From DTU089 sp964421815 (GTDB taxonomy: Bacteria > Bacillota > Clostridia > Oscillospirales > Acutalibacteraceae), in NCBI GenBank assembly GCA_964421815.1, contig CAYQYT010000001.1, positions 186,001-250,000 of the forward strand: a DNA stretch of 64,000 bases, given 5' to 3'. How positions within the stretch are numbered: the first letter of the stretch is position 1; every line of letters begins with the position of its first letter. Shown piece after piece: positions 42,583-51,828 of the stretch. The position numbers and the translations under genes were made by a program. The notes beneath the pieces were generated by a model that did no database searches, was not told the DNA's origin, and saw only the letters and a list, made by a program, of their open reading frames with translations.

Positions 42583-45500
42583 TTTTATTTTCCTCGCTTT
42601 TCAATATATTAAATGCTTCTTCCAAAGCGTCAAGGGGCGATTGCCCGCTTGCCTTTTTTACTGTAATATAGGGTTTCGGACCCCGTGAAACAAGGATTCT
42701 TCCCCTCATACCTTTTACAAGAAGGGCAACCTTGTTCATATCAATTTCCTCAACGTACAGAAGCAGACTGTTGTTATTCTGTCCGATTTCATAAATACCC
42801 AATCCTGCGGCGGTATTTCTTAAGAGAGCAACCTTTACAAGACCTTCAACCCCGGGGGGCGGGTCACCGAAACGGTCAATAAGTTCATCAATAACATCGG
42901 ATGCATCCGCCTGAGTTTTTATATCTGCGATACGCTTGTAAATTGAAAGTCTTTGGGGCAGGCTCTCAATATAATTTTCGGGAATATGGGCATCAATTCT
43001 TATATCAATAAGACATTCTTTGGTATTTATTTTAACTTCTTCGCCCTTTTCCTCCACAACGGCTTCCGAGAGAAGTTTCATATACATATCGTAACCCACG
43101 GCTTCCATGTGCCCGTGCTGTTCCGAGCCGAGAAGATTACCGGCGCCGCGTATTTCAAGGTCACGCATGGCAATTTTAAAACCGGAGCCAAACTCGGTGT
43201 ATTCCCGTATTGCCGTAAGACGTTTTTGGGCAATTTCCGATAACTCGCTGTTGCGGTTAAAGGTGAAGTAAGCAAATCCGCGCCTTGCGGAACGTCCCAC
43301 ACGTCCGCGTATCTGGTGGAGTTGGGCAAGACCCAAATGGTCGGCATTTTCAATTATGAGGGTATTGGCATTGGGAACATCAACACCTGTTTCAATAATT
43401 GTGGTGCAAACGAGAATATCGATTTCACCCTCCAACAGTTGCCGCCACACATCCGATAGTTCGTCCTCACTCATTTTGCCGTGGGCAATTCCGATATTGG
43501 CATCGGGCAGAAATTCGTGAATGGTTGCGGCGGTTTTTTCAATGGTGTTAACCTTGTTGTGTAGATAATATACCTGTCCGCCCCGGCGGATTTCCTTTGC
43601 CATTGCTTCCGTGAGAACTTCCCAATCGTGTTCAAGTACATAGGTCTGAACGGGGAAACGATCCTGGGGTGCTTCTTCAATAACGGACATATCCCGAATT
43701 CCCGACATTGCCATATTCATTGTTCGGGGAATGGGGGTTGCGGAAAGAGTGAGGCAGTCAACATTGGGATACATTTCTTTAAGTTTTTCCTTTTGCCCCA
43801 CACCGAAACGCTGTTCCTCATCCACTATTATAAGTCCCAAATCCTTGAAAACCACATCCTTGGAAATGAGCCTGTGGGTGCCGACGACAATATCAATTGA
43901 TCCGCGTTTAAGGGCTTTTATAATACGTGTCTGTTCCTTTGAAGTTCTGAAACGTGAAAGCATTTCCGCTTCAATGGGGAATCCTTCAAAACGCCGCATT
44001 ATTGTGTTGTAGTGCTGTAAAGCAAGTATTGTTGTGGGCACAAGAATTGCACATTGTTTTCCGTCCGCAATACACTTGAACGCGGCTCTCAAAGCAACTT
44101 CGGTCTTGCCGAAACCTACATCACCGCAAAGAAGTCTGTCCATGGGATGGGGCTTTTCCATATCTTTTTTGATTTCGTTTATACTTCTTATCTGGTCATC
44201 GGTTTCGTCATATTCAAAACGTCTTTCAAAATCGTTTTGCATATCAATATCGGGAGAAAAGGCATAGCCCGCGGTTTTCATTCTTCGGGAATAAAGTTCA
44301 ATAAGTTCTTTTGCCATATTTTTGGCAGAAGCCTTAACCCGTGCTTTCATTTTTTCCCAGTCATTGCCGCCTAATCGGGAAAGTTTTAGGGAATTTGTAT
44401 CATCCTTGGGGCCGATGTATTTTGAAACCAGGTCAAGTTGCGTAACGGGAACATACAGGGCGTCCCCTTTAGCGTATGTGATTTTTATGAAATCCTTTGT
44501 TATACCCGAAACCTCTAATTTTTGAATACCGTCAAAAATACCGATACCGTGAACAGCGTGGACAACATAGTCCCCCCTTGAAAGTTCTTCAAGGCTCTGT
44601 ATTGCATCGGCGGCTTTGTAGTTTTTCTTTCGCTTTTGGGTGGATTTATACACACCCTTGCCGTAGGAAATAATATTGAATTTGTCCGAGGTGCATCTGA
44701 ATCCCCCGGATAAACTTCCCCATAAAACGCTAACCGTGTTTTTCGGGAATTCGGCAGGGGGAACGGGGAAGTACATTGCTTTGACATCTTCCGTTTCCAA
44801 GGCTTCCGCAAGTGATATTGCACTTTTTTCCGTGCCTGCAAGAACAATGCAGGTTTCTTTTTTTGAAAGGGAGGGTCGTAAATCGTCAAGCAGAACTTCC
44901 AATGAGCCGTTCCACAGAGGATTCTGCTGAACATTAAAAGTGGTAAGACTTTTTACGGGCGTGTCAAAACTGCCTCGGGCAAAATTGTCCATATAAACAG
45001 TTTTCTGTTTTTCGTAAATTAAGAGTAATTCCGCAAAGGTCAGGGAAAAACGGTCCAGACCCTTTGTTAAAACACCGCTTTCAAATTGGGCTTTAATTTC
45101 CTGCAAGAAAAGCTTTGAGGTGCTTTGTACCCTGTCTTTTACGGATGCGCTTTCACAGACGAAAAGAAGTCCGTCATTGCAGTATTCAAAAATTGAAGCG
45201 GGATTTTCGTATGCAAGGGAAAGGTATTTATCAACCGACTGTAATTTTACTCCGGAGTTCAAAAGTTCAATATCTTTGTTCAGTTGTTCCTTTGCTTTTC
45301 TTGAACCCTTTCCCGAAAGTGTGGGAATAAAGCCCTCTATTCTGTTTTTGAGAACTTCGTCGCTGTCAAAGATTATTTCCGTTGAGGGTGTGATTTCACA
45401 AAAATCAAGGTTTTCCGTTCGCCTTTGAGTTGAAACATCAAAAAGGGAAATGGTATCAACTTCATCTCCCCAAAGTTCAATTCTGACGGGTTGGAGGGAA

Positions 45501-46063
45501 TCGGGAGGGAAAAAGTCAATAATTCCGCCCCTCACCGCAAACTGTCCCGGACCTTCAACGCTGTCCGCTCTTTTGAAACCGGCACTTACAAGTATTTGTG
45601 TAATTCTTTCCGTGGAAATTTCCGTGTCAAAATCTATTCTGAATATACGTTGTTTCAGTTCATCGGGTGGGATTGTAAGTTGTATTGCAGCTTCCGCCGA
45701 GCAGACAATTATTTTACATTCATCTTTCAGGACTTTACACAGGGTTTTGAGTCGCAGTTGTTCATATTCTCTTGATTGACCCTGGGAAGAATTAAAAGAA
45801 AAATCACGAGCGGGGTAAAAACAGGCGATTTCTTTGCCGCCGTTCAATGAGTTAATATCGGAGGTGAATTTCCCCGCCGAACTTTCATCGGGCAAAACAA
45901 CAATAGCTCTGCGAGAAAATTCCTCGCAAAGCGAAAAAACAAGATGTGCTTTCGGAGCGTTGGGAAGCCCCGTGATTCCACAGGGGTACATTCCCGCACC
46001 CATATAGCGTACCGCATCCTGATATTGAGTACTGTTTTGAAGAAGTTTTTTGTAGCCTGACAT
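42572..46063 (-). CDS. mfd: Transcription-repair coupling factor Mfd
   Basis: The translocase that removes stalled RNA polymerase and recruits excision repair, 1163 aa. The UvrB-like N-terminal module (DESSAGKFTSDI, FAVRGGIIDFFPPD), the RNA-polymerase-interacting domain (YVVHAVHGIGIFDGIQKL), RecG-like helicase motifs (GDVGFGKTEVALRAAF, VDEEQRFGVGQKE, TLSATPIPRT, IIETGVDVPNANT, QIRGRVGRS) and a TRCF C-terminal domain are present. The ATG at 46063 follows GAGGG; a longer in-frame extension overlaps pth and is rejected. Confidence 0.97.
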   Translation of the reverse strand: MSGYKKLLQNSTQYQDAVRYMGAGMYPCGITGLPNAPKAHLVFSLCEEFSRRAIVVLPDESSAGKFTSDINSLNGGKEIACFYPARDFSFNSSQGQSREYEQLRLKTLCKVLKDECKIIVCSAEAAIQLTIPPDELKQRIFRIDFDTEISTERITQILVSAGFKRADSVEGPGQFAVRGGIIDFFPPDSLQPVRIELWGDEVDTISLFDVSTQRRTENLDFCEITPSTEIIFDSDEVLKNRIEGFIPTLSGKGSRKAKEQLNKDIELLNSGVKLQSVDKYLSLAYENPASIFEYCNDGLLFVCESASVKDRVQSTSKLFLQEIKAQFESGVLTKGLDRFSLTFAELLLIYEKQKTVYMDNFARGSFDTPVKSLTTFNVQQNPLWNGSLEVLLDDLRPSLSKKETCIVLAGTEKSAISLAEALETEDVKAMYFPVPPAEFPKNTVSVLWGSLSGGFRCTSDKFNIISYGKGVYKSTQKRKKNYKAADAIQSLEELSRGDYVVHAVHGIGIFDGIQKLEVSGITKDFIKITYAKGDALYVPVTQLDLVSKYIGPKDDTNSLKLSRLGGNDWEKMKARVKASAKNMAKELIELYSRRMKTAGYAFSPDIDMQNDFERRFEYDETDDQIRSINEIKKDMEKPHPMDRLLCGDVGFGKTEVALRAAFKCIADGKQCAILVPTTILALQHYNTIMRRFEGFPIEAEMLSRFRTSKEQTRIIKALKRGSIDIVVGTHRLISKDVVFKDLGLIIVDEEQRFGVGQKEKLKEMYPNVDCLTLSATPIPRTMNMAMSGIRDMSVIEEAPQDRFPVQTYVLEHDWEVLTEAMAKEIRRGGQVYYLHNKVNTIEKTAATIHEFLPDANIGIAHGKMSEDELSDVWRQLLEGEIDILVCTTIIETGVDVPNANTLIIENADHLGLAQLHQIRGRVGRSARRGFAYFTFNRNSELSEIAQKRLTAIREYTEFGSGFKIAMRDLEIRGAGNLLGSEQHGHMEAVGYDMYMKLLSEAVVEEKGEEVKINTKECLIDIRIDAHIPENYIESLPQRLSIYKRIADIKTQADASDVIDELIDRFGDPPPGVEGLVKVALLRNTAAGLGIYEIGQNNNSLLLYVEEIDMNKVALLVKGMRGRILVSRGPKPYITVKKASGQSPLDALEEAFNILKSEENKNDI

Positions 46064-46070
46064 AAAACCC

Positions 46071-46673
46071 TCAACCGTTGTATTTGGACATAGCGCCTTC
46101 AAAATCGCCCTTTACAAGCATTTCAAGTGCATTTGCTCCGTCTTCTATGGCATTTCTTACGGCAGGAATATCTTTTTTAGGAAAATTTCCAAGAACCCAA
46201 TCGGCTAAATCATAATCCGGATTGGGTTTCGCCCCCACACCGATTTTGATTCTCGGGAAGTTTTCCGAGCCTAAATGGGCGATGATACTTTTTATTCCGT
46301 TGTGTCCCCCGGCACTTCCTTTTCTTCTTATACGAAGTTTGCCCGGTTCCAAGGAAATATCATCAAAAACAACAATGATATTTTCAGGGGGGATTTTATA
46401 AAAATTCGCACATTCCGCAACGGCGGTGCCGCTGTTGTTCATCATTGTCTGGGGCTTCATAAAAAGCACCTTGCGGTCTGCAATTTTTGTGTCACCGATA
46501 AGTGCGTGGAATTTCAGTTTTTTGGCTTTAAAGCCAAATTCATCCTCCAGATAGGTTATGAACAAAAAACCCGCGTTGTGCCTTGTGGTTTCGTATTTGG
46601 CACCGGGATTGCCCAAGCCCACAACTAAATAGTCATAGGTGGAGTTTCCGTCTTTTTTAAAACTTTTAAACAT
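46071..46673 (-). CDS. pth: Peptidyl-tRNA hydrolase
   Basis: Recycles peptidyl-tRNA dropped by ribosomes. 200 aa. Motifs: VGLGNPGAKYETTRHNAGF (with the catalytic His), FMKPQTMMNNSG, VFDDISLEPGKLRIRRKGSA and GGHNGIKSI. GGAGA precedes the ATG. Between the glmU-like gene and mfd, matching the pth-mfd synteny of Bacillus and clostridia. Confidence 0.97.
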   Translation of the reverse strand: MFKSFKKDGNSTYDYLVVGLGNPGAKYETTRHNAGFLFITYLEDEFGFKAKKLKFHALIGDTKIADRKVLFMKPQTMMNNSGTAVAECANFYKIPPENIIVVFDDISLEPGKLRIRRKGSAGGHNGIKSIIAHLGSENFPRIKIGVGAKPNPDYDLADWVLGNFPKKDIPAVRNAIEDGANALEMLVKGDFEGAMSKYNG

Positions 46674-46685
46674 TTGTATCTCCGA

Positions 46686-47369
46686 TTATTTGTGTTGTCT
46701 TTTATAGGGTTTTTTAATGTTAACCCAATCTTTTTTAATTGTTTGTCTGTTGCGTGCAATGGCAAGGGCATTGTCGGGAATGTCCTCGGTTATTGTTGAG
46801 CCGGCGGCGGTGAAAGCATTTTCGCCCACGGTAACGGGTGCCACAAGATTTGTGTTGCATCCTATAAATGCGCCGTCTTTTACTGTTGTGCGTGATTTGT
46901 TCTTGCCGTCATAGTTTACCGTTACGCAACCGCAGCCGAAGTTAACATCCTTGCCCACGTCGGAATCTCCCACATAAAGGAGATGGGGGAGTTTACTGCC
47001 CCGGTCAACAGTTGAGTTTTTAACCTCAACGAAGTTGCCGATGTGTACGTTATCCGCTATTTTGCAGTTGGGACGAATGTGAACAAAGGGTCCCGCCGTA
47101 ACACCCGAGCCGATTTGGGAGTCGTAACTCTGGGTATTGTTAAGTTTTGTGTTTTCACCGATAAGGGTGTTGCAAATATATGAATTGGGGCCGATAACGC
47201 AGTCTTTGCCGATTACCGTTTCCCCCGTAATAACCGTATTGGGAAGAATGAGTGTTCCCGCTTCAATTTTAACATTTTCTTCAATAATAACTCCGTCGGG
47301 GCAGGGGATTTCCACACCCTTGGAGAGCAAAGCATTGATAATTTCTGTTCTTTGAGCATTGTTAATCAT
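46686..47369 (-). CDS. GlmU-like protein reduced to linker and acetyltransferase domain
   Basis: A 227-aa left-handed beta-helix protein matching the C-terminal half of GlmU, which acetylates glucosamine-1-phosphate. The linker INNAQRTEIINALL is followed by hexapeptide repeats, VEVKNSTVDRGSKLPHLLYV (His equals the catalytic base), GDSDVGKDVNFGCG and VTVNYDGKNK. The N-terminal uridyltransferase domain (GTRMxS loop) is absent, and the protein begins cleanly at the domain boundary with its own start and AAGGA 9 nt upstream. Locus order (before pth and mfd) is that of glmU, so this looks like domain loss rather than an unrelated transferase. Confidence 0.85.
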   Translation of the reverse strand: MINNAQRTEIINALLSKGVEIPCPDGVIIEENVKIEAGTLILPNTVITGETVIGKDCVIGPNSYICNTLIGENTKLNNTQSYDSQIGSGVTAGPFVHIRPNCKIADNVHIGNFVEVKNSTVDRGSKLPHLLYVGDSDVGKDVNFGCGCVTVNYDGKNKSRTTVKDGAFIGCNTNLVAPVTVGENAFTAAGSTITEDIPDNALAIARNRQTIKKDWVNIKKPYKRQHK

Positions 47370-47459
47370 AAAACACATTCCTTCTGAACATAATCTTTAA
47401 AAAGCATTTTAACATATATTATGTTGTTTTTCAAGAATTTAAAACAGAAGTGTATCTGC

Positions 47460-47487
47460 TTGATTTATTTTGTAACAATGTTATAAT
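47460..47487 (+). promoter_or_regulatory. Promoter of the M20 peptidase gene
   Basis: TTGATT (47460-47465), 16-nt spacer, consensus TATAAT (47482-47487). Confidence 0.6.
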
Positions 47488-47516
47488 TTAATTAAACATA
47501 ACGGAGGGTATGTGCT

Positions 47517-48950
47517 ATGAAATATGTATTTATGCTAATGGGAATAATTGTGTTGGCATTTGTTGCAATCCTGATTATCAATGCCCTGAAAACAAAGGGT
47601 AAAGCCCGCAAACTTACAGAGGAGATCGTTCACAGAACCGAGGATGAACAGAGGGCTTATGCAGAAAAATTAGGAAAAATGATTCGGTGCGAAACCGTTT
47701 CAAAAACCGACGGTTACGACGATACGGAATTTTCAAAATTAAGAGAAACAATGAAAGAACTTTTTCCGTTGGTTCACGAAAAATGTGAGAAAATGACTTT
47801 TTCCGATGACTGTTGGATTTACAAATTAAAAGGCAGGGACGAAAGCCGTAATGTTATGGTAATGTCCCATCACGATGTGGCGGCGGTTAAGGGTGAATGG
47901 GAACATCCCGGTTTTTGCGGAGAAGTTTTCGGCGATGCCCTTTGGGGTCGTGGTACAATTGACACAAAAACTCCTCTTTTTGCGGAATTTCAAGCCCTTG
48001 AAGAACTGTTGAAAGAGGGATTTGTTCCCGAGTGCAACCTTTACATAGGCTCTTCCCATAATGAAGAAATTGCGGGGGACGGAATACCCCGAGCACTTGA
48101 ATATTTCAAGGAGCGGGGAATAACCTTTGAAACGGTACTTGACGAGGGCGGTGCAATAATAGACCCGCCCCTTGCGGGAATGAAATGCCAATGTGCAATG
48201 ATGGCTGTTCACGAAAAGGGTATTCATAGGCTTGAATGTACAACTCAGGAGGGGAATACACACACGGGACTTGCGGCTAATGTTAACACTCCCGTTGCAA
48301 GAATGTCCGCGTTTATTACGGAGATTAACTCAAAAGACATATTTATTCGCAGACTTTATCCTGAAGTAAAGGCAATGTTCAAAGATCTTTGCCCATATAC
48401 ACCGTTTTTTATGACGGTTCTTTTCAGCAATCTTTGGTGTTTCGGCGGTCTTTTGAAATGGGCAATGCCCAAAATCAATCCCCAGGCGGGTGCCATGATA
48501 GGAACTTCCTGTTCCTTTAATGAAATTTCAGGTTCTCGGGATGATAAAAAATGCACCGCAAAAGCCGTGTTGCGTTGCGTAAATGATGAGGATTTAAAGG
48601 CGGATATTGAAGCCATTAAGAAAGCGGCACAAAAATACGGAGTGGAAGTTAAGGACGGAGAAAATAACGAATACCATAAACCCGCCGATATGACAAAGCC
48701 GGCATTTTCATATACGAAAAAATGTATTGCCGAGTGCTTTCCCGCAGTTGCATCCGCGGCGTATGTTCTCCCCGCAGGTACGGATTCAAGGCATTTAACG
48801 GATGTTTGTGACTGCGTTATAAGATTTGCCCCCATTGCAATGGATTCACAGCAGTTCGCAAGTGTTCACAGCGAAAACGAAAATATCTCTTTAAAGGCAA
48901 TAGGAAATGCGGTTGAATTTTATAAGGTGTATATGAAGAATTATAAATAA
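47517..48950 (+). CDS. Membrane-anchored M20 family peptidase
   Basis: A 477-aa zinc peptidase of the M20 (ArgE/DapE/PM20D1-like) family with an N-terminal membrane anchor (YVFMLMGIIVLAFVAILIIN). Metal ligands: HHDVAAV (His), GRGTIDTK (bridging Asp), SSHNEEIAGDG (Glu pair), DEGG, and a late histidine in ASVHSEN. Length and anchor resemble PM20D1-type carboxypeptidases. GGAGGG precedes the ATG. Single gene with its own terminator. Confidence 0.88.
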   Translation: MKYVFMLMGIIVLAFVAILIINALKTKGKARKLTEEIVHRTEDEQRAYAEKLGKMIRCETVSKTDGYDDTEFSKLRETMKELFPLVHEKCEKMTFSDDCWIYKLKGRDESRNVMVMSHHDVAAVKGEWEHPGFCGEVFGDALWGRGTIDTKTPLFAEFQALEELLKEGFVPECNLYIGSSHNEEIAGDGIPRALEYFKERGITFETVLDEGGAIIDPPLAGMKCQCAMMAVHEKGIHRLECTTQEGNTHTGLAANVNTPVARMSAFITEINSKDIFIRRLYPEVKAMFKDLCPYTPFFMTVLFSNLWCFGGLLKWAMPKINPQAGAMIGTSCSFNEISGSRDDKKCTAKAVLRCVNDEDLKADIEAIKKAAQKYGVEVKDGENNEYHKPADMTKPAFSYTKKCIAECFPAVASAAYVLPAGTDSRHLTDVCDCVIRFAPIAMDSQQFASVHSENENISLKAIGNAVEFYKVYMKNYK

Positions 48951-48976
48951 CAAATAACTTTTTAATGAAATTTTAA

Positions 48977-49022
48977 GGACGGTTTGCAAATGTGTGGCTT
49001 TGTGTAACCGTTCTTTCTTTTT
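48977..49022 (+). terminator. Intrinsic terminator
   Basis: AAGGACGGTT (48977-48986) pairs with AACCGTTCTT (49008-49017, one G-U pair), then TCTTTTTG. Confidence 0.65.
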
Positions 49023-49058
49023 GTTTCGTAAGAGTTGCGTTTGTGTTACAAAAATATG

Positions 49059-49087
49059 TTGATTTATTCACATTTCTAAGGTATAAT
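49059..49087 (+). promoter_or_regulatory. Promoter of the kinase-regulator operon
   Basis: TTGATT (49059-49064), 17-nt spacer, TATAAT (49082-49087). Confidence 0.65.
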
Positions 49088-49118
49088 TGTTAAAAGCGGA
49101 AAAAAGGGGCGAAAAAGG

Positions 49119-51008
49119 ATGACCGATAAGTTCAAAAAGAATTTAATTGTTTTCTTTTCTGTTTTCTTTACGGCACTTTTTAGTGTTATACTTCCGTTTC
49201 TTTCAACCTGGTTTCCCGATGTAATTAACAAGGTTAATTTGAACTCTGCATCAGCGGATGTAGGGAAATATAATTTGGATGACGAATTCGTTTATTTGTC
49301 GGGCGAATGGGAGTTCTTCTGGGGAAAACATATTATCTCCGAATCTTCGGAAAATGCCAAGGCGGATGCAGTAGTGCAAGTTCCGTCCTCTTGGACAACC
49401 TATGAAATTGACGGTCAAAAACTTTCAAACGGCGGAAAAGCAAGCTACCGGGCAAATTTAAAAAATATTAACACATCAAGATCCATTGTAATAGCCGTTC
49501 CCAATTTTTCGGGACAATGTGAGGTTTTTGTTAACGGGGAAAGAGTTTATTCAAACCGCGGATTGCAGGGAACGGAATATTCGGAAGTGGTTGAGTCCTA
49601 TGCCATTCCCTATACATTTGAAGAGGGCGAATCAAAGGATTGTGAGGTTGTAATAGAAAGTGCTTGCAGTTATTCAAGCGGACTTACCGTGTCCCCCACA
49701 CTTTCGACTTACGAGCAGTTTCGTTCAAGGGAAATGAGCACCCTCGCTCAAAGGTATTTCTACATAGGAATTGTAATATTTATTGCAATTGCCGTAATTA
49801 TGTTGGGTGTTTTGAATAAGGATGTGGGCGAACAGTTCTGGTTATTTGTCCTGTGTCTTACATTTGCTTTCAGAATGTTGTTAACAAACGAGGGTTATAT
49901 GGTGTCCCATGACTTTTTTGGTAATTTGGATCACGAAATTATGACCTCGCTTATATATGTGTCAACATACATAATTAAACTGTCAATGCTGATGCATCTG
50001 ATAAATGTGCTGGGTATAAGTGTGAGACCGATCCAACTTGTTGCCATCTCAAGTTTGTTCTTGGTGTGTGCATTCGTGCCATACGTGCTGTATGACTATA
50101 TTTACATTGCAACATCCTATATGTGGCTCCAGTCTGTTACATATTTGTCCGACTTTATTCTCATAAATAAAATTGCGGAAAAGGTAATTGCGGGAAGAAG
50201 ATCATCCCTGTTGTATCTGGTAGTTTTCTGTGCAACCTCTGTGGGAATTGCCATTGATAATTTCTACATAAACGGTTATATTTCTCAAAATGTCAGCTAT
50301 ATTATGCCCGTTGTCTGTATGGTATTTATAGCAAGCGTTGTTCTTGTTCACTTCGGAGATACGGTTGAGGCATTTAAACAAGCGAGAAAAACAGCGGAAC
50401 TCCAAAAAGAGTTAAGCGACATGAATATGACTTTAATGTTGAGTCAGATTCAACCCCATTTCCTTTACAATGCTCTTAACACAATTAAATATCTTATAAA
50501 AAAAGATCCGAAAACAGCGGAATCGGCAATAGTAAAATTTTCAAACTATCTAAGGGCAAATATGGATTCCCTTACTCAAAAAGAACCCATACCGTTCAAA
50601 AAAGAACTGGAACACGTCCGTAATTATATTTACATTGAGTGTCTGCGGTTCGGGGACAGATTGAATGTGGAGTACCATATCGAATACGAAGATTTTATGA
50701 TACCGCCCCTGACCATTCAGCCCATTGCGGAAAATGCTATAAAGTATGGTATAAATCAGCGGGTTGACGGGGGAACATTGAAAATTTCAACCCACGACGA
50801 CCAAGAAAATATTTTCATTATAGTTGAAGACAACGGCGTAGGTTTTGATGTGAATGAACCAAAAAATGACGGACGCTCCCATATCGGTATAAAAAATATA
50901 AAAACAAGATTGAGAGAAATGTCCAATGCTCAGGTTAATATAGAAAGTATCCGGGATGTGGGTACAAAAGTAACAATAATAATACCAAAAGGAGGAAAAA
51001 CCCAATGA
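49119..51008 (+). CDS. LytS/YehU-type sensor histidine kinase with 7TMR-DISM-like module
   Basis: A 629-aa membrane sensor. After one N-terminal helix comes an extracytoplasmic jelly-roll-like region (about 45-205, with LSGEWEFFWGKH and VQVPSSWTTYEIDG), resembling DISM extracellular domains. Seven membrane helices follow (about 215-425), then a coiled-coil, then the His_kinase domain with SQIQPHFLYNALNTI (phospho-His) and HATPase motifs PIAENAIKYGI (N-box), DNGVGF and GIKNIKTRLR. The gene overlaps its response regulator by ATGA. Confidence 0.92.
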   Translation: MTDKFKKNLIVFFSVFFTALFSVILPFLSTWFPDVINKVNLNSASADVGKYNLDDEFVYLSGEWEFFWGKHIISESSENAKADAVVQVPSSWTTYEIDGQKLSNGGKASYRANLKNINTSRSIVIAVPNFSGQCEVFVNGERVYSNRGLQGTEYSEVVESYAIPYTFEEGESKDCEVVIESACSYSSGLTVSPTLSTYEQFRSREMSTLAQRYFYIGIVIFIAIAVIMLGVLNKDVGEQFWLFVLCLTFAFRMLLTNEGYMVSHDFFGNLDHEIMTSLIYVSTYIIKLSMLMHLINVLGISVRPIQLVAISSLFLVCAFVPYVLYDYIYIATSYMWLQSVTYLSDFILINKIAEKVIAGRRSSLLYLVVFCATSVGIAIDNFYINGYISQNVSYIMPVVCMVFIASVVLVHFGDTVEAFKQARKTAELQKELSDMNMTLMLSQIQPHFLYNALNTIKYLIKKDPKTAESAIVKFSNYLRANMDSLTQKEPIPFKKELEHVRNYIYIECLRFGDRLNVEYHIEYEDFMIPPLTIQPIAENAIKYGINQRVDGGTLKISTHDDQENIFIIVEDNGVGFDVNEPKNDGRSHIGIKNIKTRLREMSNAQVNIESIRDVGTKVTIIIPKGGKTQ

Positions 51009-51796
51009 GAATAATGGCGGTGGATGACGAGGTTCTCGCTCTTGAAGATTTTGAAGATACTTGTCGGGATTTAGGAATAACCGATGAAATCGTAAAATTC
51101 AATAATCCCCTTGATGCGCTGGGTTTTGTTGCAACAAATAAGGTTGATATTGCGTTCCTTGATATTGAAATGCCCGTAATAAAAGGCATAGAACTTGCAA
51201 AGAGAATAAAAGCAATAAATCGCAATGTGCGTATAATTTTTGCCACGGGTTACGGCAACTACGCACTGGAAGCCTTTGGAGTGGATGCGGTGGATTATGT
51301 TATGAAGCCCTACGAAGCGGAAGATATAAAGAAGGCTTATGAAAAAGCGTGTCTGATTCGGGACGAGATTAAGGAAGATAAAGTCTTCATTAAGACCTTT
51401 GGCTATTTCGATGTTTTTGTTGAAGGCAAATCAGTTTCTTTTCCCAGTGCAAAAAGCAAGGAACTTCTGGCACTCCTTGTAGATAGAAACGGCGGTGTGG
51501 TTAGTACGGAACAGGCTATCTCGATTCTTTGGGAGGGCAGAAAGTATGACGAAACCGTACAGTCCCTTTTCAGAAAGGTTTTGAAAGCTCTCCGAACATC
51601 TCTTGAAGAAGCGGGAATCAGCGACATTCTTGTTGACAACAGAAATCAGAGAAGTGTTGATAAGAGCAAATTTGCTTGCGATTACTATGACTTTTTGGAA
51701 AACGGAAAGAACGAAAACACGAAGTATTTCGGCAAATATATGGAACAGTATGAGTGGGCGAAAGCAACCGAAGCTCAAATCAATGAAATGATATAG
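51005..51796 (+). CDS. Response regulator with SARP/BTAD-like output domain
   Basis: A 263-aa regulator. The receiver domain (1-120) has VDDE, the phospho-Asp in FLDIEMP and the switch lysine in VMKPY. The output domain (about 128-235) starts KTFGYFDVFVEGKSVSF and continues SAKSKELLALLVDRNGGVVS and LFRKVLKALRTSL, matching the winged-helix plus bacterial transcriptional activation domain seen in SARP-type activators. Partners of LytS kinases normally carry a LytTR domain, so this pairing is unusual. Ends TAG. Confidence 0.88.
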   Translation: MRIMAVDDEVLALEDFEDTCRDLGITDEIVKFNNPLDALGFVATNKVDIAFLDIEMPVIKGIELAKRIKAINRNVRIIFATGYGNYALEAFGVDAVDYVMKPYEAEDIKKAYEKACLIRDEIKEDKVFIKTFGYFDVFVEGKSVSFPSAKSKELLALLVDRNGGVVSTEQAISILWEGRKYDETVQSLFRKVLKALRTSLEEAGISDILVDNRNQRSVDKSKFACDYYDFLENGKNENTKYFGKYMEQYEWAKATEAQINEMI

Positions 51797-51828
51797 AAAG
51801 GATACACAGACAACTGTGTTATTTAATA

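Noticed and set aside
42685..45779. Several plus-strand ORFs of 65-110 codons inside mfd
   Set aside because: All lie opposite conserved Mfd motifs, lack ribosome binding sites and show no domain.
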